Below, piece after piece: positions 61,387-64,000 of a stretch of 64,000 nucleotides of DNA. A program made the position numbers and the translations under genes. The notes beneath the pieces were generated by a model. It was not told the DNA's origin and did not search any database. It saw only the letters and a list, made by a program, of their open reading frames with translations. The first letter of the stretch is position 1; each line of letters opens with the position of its first letter. The DNA is from Peptococcaceae bacterium BICA1-8 (lineage in GTDB: Bacteria > Bacillota > Peptococcia > Peptococcales > BICA1-8), in assembly GCA_000802045.1 (NCBI GenBank), contig JUEF01000126.1, forward strand, positions 21,092-85,091. The letters are read 5' to 3'.

Positions 61387-62589
61387 ATGCTAGAAAAGGC
61401 GTTAATAAAAGAAAGTAAAAGAATGTTTTGGTACTGGATAATATTCTTAGTAGTTCTAGCGGGAGTAGGCTTTAACTCCTACCTCCATCAGTTAAATCAA
61501 GGTTTAACTGTTACCGGACTGAGTCGGGATATATCCTGGGGTCTGTATATTGGACAATTTACGTTTTTTGTCGGAGTAGCTGCATCGGCAGTTATGCTAG
61601 TATTACCTTATTATTTGCATAATGTGAAAGAATTTGGTCGGATTACAGTAGTAGGAGAGTTTTTGGCCGTTTCCGCTGTAATTATGTGTATGCTCTTTAT
61701 CATTGTTGATATGGGTATGCCTATGCGTGTACTAAATATGTTCTTATATCCAACCCTTAACTCACCAATGTTTTGGGATGCAACGGTATTAACCGGCTAC
61801 CTGCTTTTAAATATTTTTATTGGCTGGAATGTTTTAGAGGCTGAAAATAAAGGTGTTAATCCACCTAAATGGGTAAAAACCCTAATTTTAATTTCTATTC
61901 CCTGGGCAGTAAGTATTCATACGGTAACTGCTTTCTTATATGCGGGTCTACCCAGCCGCCATTACTGGTTAACAGCATTAATTGCTCCTAAATTCTTGGC
62001 ATCTGCTTTTGCCACAGGTCCTGCATTACTGATATTGATCTGCTTCATGCTTAAAAAGTTTACTGGTTTTGATGCTGGTAAAAAGGCTATTCAAAAATTA
62101 GCGCTAATAATAACTTATGCTATGTGTATTAGCATCTTCATGGTTGCCGTGGAATTCTTCACAGCCTTCTTCAGTCAGGTGCCAGGACATATGGTGACAC
62201 TTCAATATTTGTTTATGGGTGCACACGGTCATGGTCAATTTGTTGCTATAATGTGGGTATTTGTAGTTTTGGCTGTGCTTGCCTTAGTATTATTAATTCC
62301 CCGTAAGACAAGAGAAAATGATAGAACGTTAATAATTGCCTGTATAGCTGTTTTTGTTTCAATGTTTATTGAAAAAGGCTTAACTTTTGTAATTGGTGGA
62401 TTATCAGAAAATCCCTTTGGTGAGATAACCCCATATATCCCAGGAATACATGAAATATTAATTAGTATTGGTATATGGGCGTTAGGTATTATGATTGCTA
62501 GTCTTTTCTACAAGATGGTAGTTTCCGTAAAGCGGGAATCGGATTTTGCAAATGCAAGTTTTAATAAACAGGAAATGAGGGATTGTTAA
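61387..62589 (+). CDS. dsrP: DsrP, NrfD-type quinone-interacting membrane subunit
   Basis: 400-aa integral membrane protein with about ten helices, NrfD/PsrC family (GLYIGQFTFFVGVAASAVMLVLPYYLH; HTVTAFLYAGLPSRHYWLTALIAPKFLASAFATGPALLI). It links menaquinone with DsrO. GGAGGGGGAGG ribosome site. Its stop overlaps the dsrM start (TAATG). Confidence 0.93.
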   Translation: MLEKALIKESKRMFWYWIIFLVVLAGVGFNSYLHQLNQGLTVTGLSRDISWGLYIGQFTFFVGVAASAVMLVLPYYLHNVKEFGRITVVGEFLAVSAVIMCMLFIIVDMGMPMRVLNMFLYPTLNSPMFWDATVLTGYLLLNIFIGWNVLEAENKGVNPPKWVKTLILISIPWAVSIHTVTAFLYAGLPSRHYWLTALIAPKFLASAFATGPALLILICFMLKKFTGFDAGKKAIQKLALIITYAMCISIFMVAVEFFTAFFSQVPGHMVTLQYLFMGAHGHGQFVAIMWVFVVLAVLALVLLIPRKTRENDRTLIIACIAVFVSMFIEKGLTFVIGGLSENPFGEITPYIPGIHEILISIGIWALGIMIASLFYKMVVSVKRESDFANASFNKQEMRDC

Positions 62590-63614
62590 TGGGTCTCAAT
62601 TTTTCTTTGCTCATAGTGGCGGCGCTCATTTTAGCTGTTTTTCTGGGTGTAGAGGCTTTGGGTTTAAGTTTTCTCTTCGGAGTAATAATACCCTATTTGG
62701 CCATAGCTACATTTATTATTGGGTTTATCCTCAAGGTAGTTAAATGGGCTAAGGCCCCGGTCCCTTTTAGGATAACTACAACCAGCGGTCAGCAAAAATC
62801 TTTACCCTGGATTAAAGATAACAAAATTGATAATCCAGCTACCACCTCCTGGACAATGGTCAGGATGGCATTGGAAGTATTATTTTTCCGTTCATTATTC
62901 AAAAATACCAAAGCTGAGCTGGTCGATGGTAAAAAGCTGACCTATCAATGGGAAAAATGGCTTTGGTTAGCTGGCTTAGTTTTTCACTGGTCCTTTTTGA
63001 TAGTAGTAGTAAGGCACTTTAGGCTATTTTTAGAGCCTGTACCTGCTTTTGTAACTTTAATTGGAAAAATTGATGGTTTTTTCATGGTAGACTTACAGAA
63101 TGTTTATATTACAGGCGTATTACTTTTGGCTGCCGTTACCTTCCTGTTTATCAGGCGGGTTCTTATACCTCAGGTTCGGTATATATCCCTTGCTGCTGAT
63201 TATTTCCCGCTTTTTGTTATAATGGGTATAGCAACTACCGGAATTTTAATGAAGTATTTTTACAGGGTTGATGTGGTTTCCATTAAGGAATTAACTGTAG
63301 GCTTGTTTAGCTTTAATCCTGTCATTCCGGAAGGAGTAAGTGTTTTATTCTATATTCATCTGTTCCTGGTATGTACCTTAATAAGCTATATTCCCTTTAG
63401 CAAGCTGATGCATATGGGTGGGATTTTCTTAAGTCCTACTAGAAATATGCCTAACAACAGCCGCGCTGAAAGGCATATTAACCCCTGGAATTATCCAGTA
63501 AAGGTTCACACTTACGCAGAATATGAAGATGAATTCAGAGACAAGATGCGTGCAGCAGGTCTTCCCTTAGATCGGGAAAGCAGTGAGGCTGAAGCCGCAG
63601 CAACTAAAGAATAA
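62589..63614 (+). CDS. dsrM: DsrM, cytochrome b membrane subunit
   Basis: 341-aa NarI-like cytochrome b: FHWSFLIVVVRHFRLF, YFPLFVIMGIATTGILMKYF and FYIHLFLVCTLISYIPFSKLMHMGG carry the heme-ligating histidines. Oxidises menaquinol and passes electrons to DsrK. Normally dsrM is first in dsrMKJOP; here it is last. ATG at 62589 follows GAGGG and overlaps dsrP by one base. Confidence 0.92.
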   Translation: MGLNFSLLIVAALILAVFLGVEALGLSFLFGVIIPYLAIATFIIGFILKVVKWAKAPVPFRITTTSGQQKSLPWIKDNKIDNPATTSWTMVRMALEVLFFRSLFKNTKAELVDGKKLTYQWEKWLWLAGLVFHWSFLIVVVRHFRLFLEPVPAFVTLIGKIDGFFMVDLQNVYITGVLLLAAVTFLFIRRVLIPQVRYISLAADYFPLFVIMGIATTGILMKYFYRVDVVSIKELTVGLFSFNPVIPEGVSVLFYIHLFLVCTLISYIPFSKLMHMGGIFLSPTRNMPNNSRAERHINPWNYPVKVHTYAEYEDEFRDKMRAAGLPLDRESSEAEAAATKE

Positions 63615-63637
63615 TAAATAAACCCTGCCAAACGGGA

Positions 63638-63710
63638 GGGCACTGAAAAAGTCCCTGTCAACTACTAAAAAGGCGTAACTTCTACATTTACTGTAGGAGT
63701 TACGCCTTTT
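63638..63710. mobile_element. Left end of an IS1182-type element with protective hairpin
   Basis: GGCACTGAAAAAGTCCC (from about 63639) resembles terminal repeats of IS1182-family elements. Next is an 18-bp stem with one mismatch (AAAAGGCGTAACTTCTAC/GTAGGAGTTACGCCTTTT, 63668-63710), able to stop transcription coming from dsrM. The right end lies beyond the window. Confidence 0.55.
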
Positions 63711-63752
63711 ATACTGTAAAATATAGTTATTACAGTATTGTAGGTGATTGAA

Positions 63753-64000
63753 ATGCTAAAGCAACAAATGACGATGGTATTAAGTCCTTATACCGAAATA
63801 TACAATTTAGTAGTTCCTAAGGATAATATGTTGAGAAGAATTAAAGAATTGGTTGATTTCTCGTTTATCTACGAGGAATTAAGTTCTAAGTATTGTTTAG
63901 ATAATGGCCGTGGGGCAATAGATCCAATTCGCATGTTTAAATATCTACTATTGAAAACAATATTTGATCTTTCAGATGTTGACGTTGTTGAGCGTTCTAA
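63753..64000 (+). CDS. IS1182-family transposase, 5' part
   Basis: 82 codons to the window edge. The N-terminus LSPYTEIYNLVVPKDNMLRRIKELVDFSFIYEEL followed by GRGAIDPIRMFKYLLLKTIFDLSDVDVVE is the DUF772/IS1182 transposase start. AGGTGA precedes the ATG. Intact as far as seen. It is absent from the ORF track because it is cut by the window end. Confidence 0.85.
   Translation, partial: MLKQQMTMVLSPYTEIYNLVVPKDNMLRRIKELVDFSFIYEELSSKYCLDNGRGAIDPIRMFKYLLLKTIFDLSDVDVVERS

Noticed and set aside
1-64000. tRNA or rRNA genes
   Set aside because: Intergenic regions were read for cloverleaf-like or conserved rRNA segments and none was recognised; a tRNAscan run would be decisive.

Overview
This is a low-GC window from an anaerobic, Gram-positive bacterium of the Clostridia/Peptococcia type. 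Evidence: strong AGGAGG ribosome sites with frequent TTG/GTG starts, lipoprotein-type transporters, SAM and TPP riboswitches with intrinsic terminators, YkwD-type CAP proteins with copper-amine-oxidase-like wall domains, and a Dsr membrane complex typical of sulfite/sulfate reducers. The exact genus cannot be read from the sequence; dsrAB are not in the window.

Layout. 1-8 kb: end of an EEP-family nuclease/phosphatase, a CAP-domain lipoprotein, two coupled flavodoxin-fold proteins followed by an untracked 40-codon ORF, a GNAT acetyltransferase, small membrane proteins, a PLP decarboxylase, an IS1182-like transposase scrap and an M23 peptidase. 8-11 kb: msrA and a MATE exporter-MarR pair diverging from one 42-bp palindromic promoter/operator, then an L,D-transpeptidase-LysM protein. 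11-14.6 kb: metQ-metN-metI methionine importer under a SAM-I riboswitch. 14.9-19.9 kb: a MacB-like ABC export system with a CARDB-like membrane-anchored partner, and an EamA exporter.

20-42.5 kb is a large catabolic island: a decayed galactonate dehydratase gene, an IlvD/Edd dehydratase, KDPG aldolase and KDG kinase (sugar-acid branch), a DctPQM TRAP importer, then acyl-CoA chemistry (crotonase, SDR, acyl-CoA dehydrogenase, fused CoA-transferase, zinc dehydrogenase, MaoC hydratase) with EtfBA and a membrane EtfD-like Fe-S protein that should pass electrons to menaquinone, a second SDR and a FrdA-like flavoprotein. A LacI and an IclR regulator lie inside or at the end. Two LacI-type palindromes and two IclR-like palindromes sit in front of the relevant transcription units, so the whole set looks like one regulon. 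No thiolase is present, so it is not a standard beta-oxidation locus and the substrate is unknown.

42.7-51 kb: a two-component system, a degenerate 31-bp tandem repeat resembling an insertion-sequence end, an HTH protein, a 41-codon ORF on the minus strand with a promoter and Fur-type box, small hypothetical genes, a TPP-riboswitch-controlled ThiZXY importer and a second CAP protein. 51-56 kb: PspC protein, two corrin methyltransferases plus CbiX chelatase, a SigB/F/G-like sigma factor, an untracked small zinc-ribbon protein, and an amidase-holin pair of phage-lysis type. 56-63.6 kb: ResB-CcsA cytochrome c assembly, an RsbRD-N-like protein and DsrK-J-O-P-M in permuted order, forming a cytochrome-containing quinone/thiol electron conduit. 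The window ends in the 5' part of an IS1182-type element.
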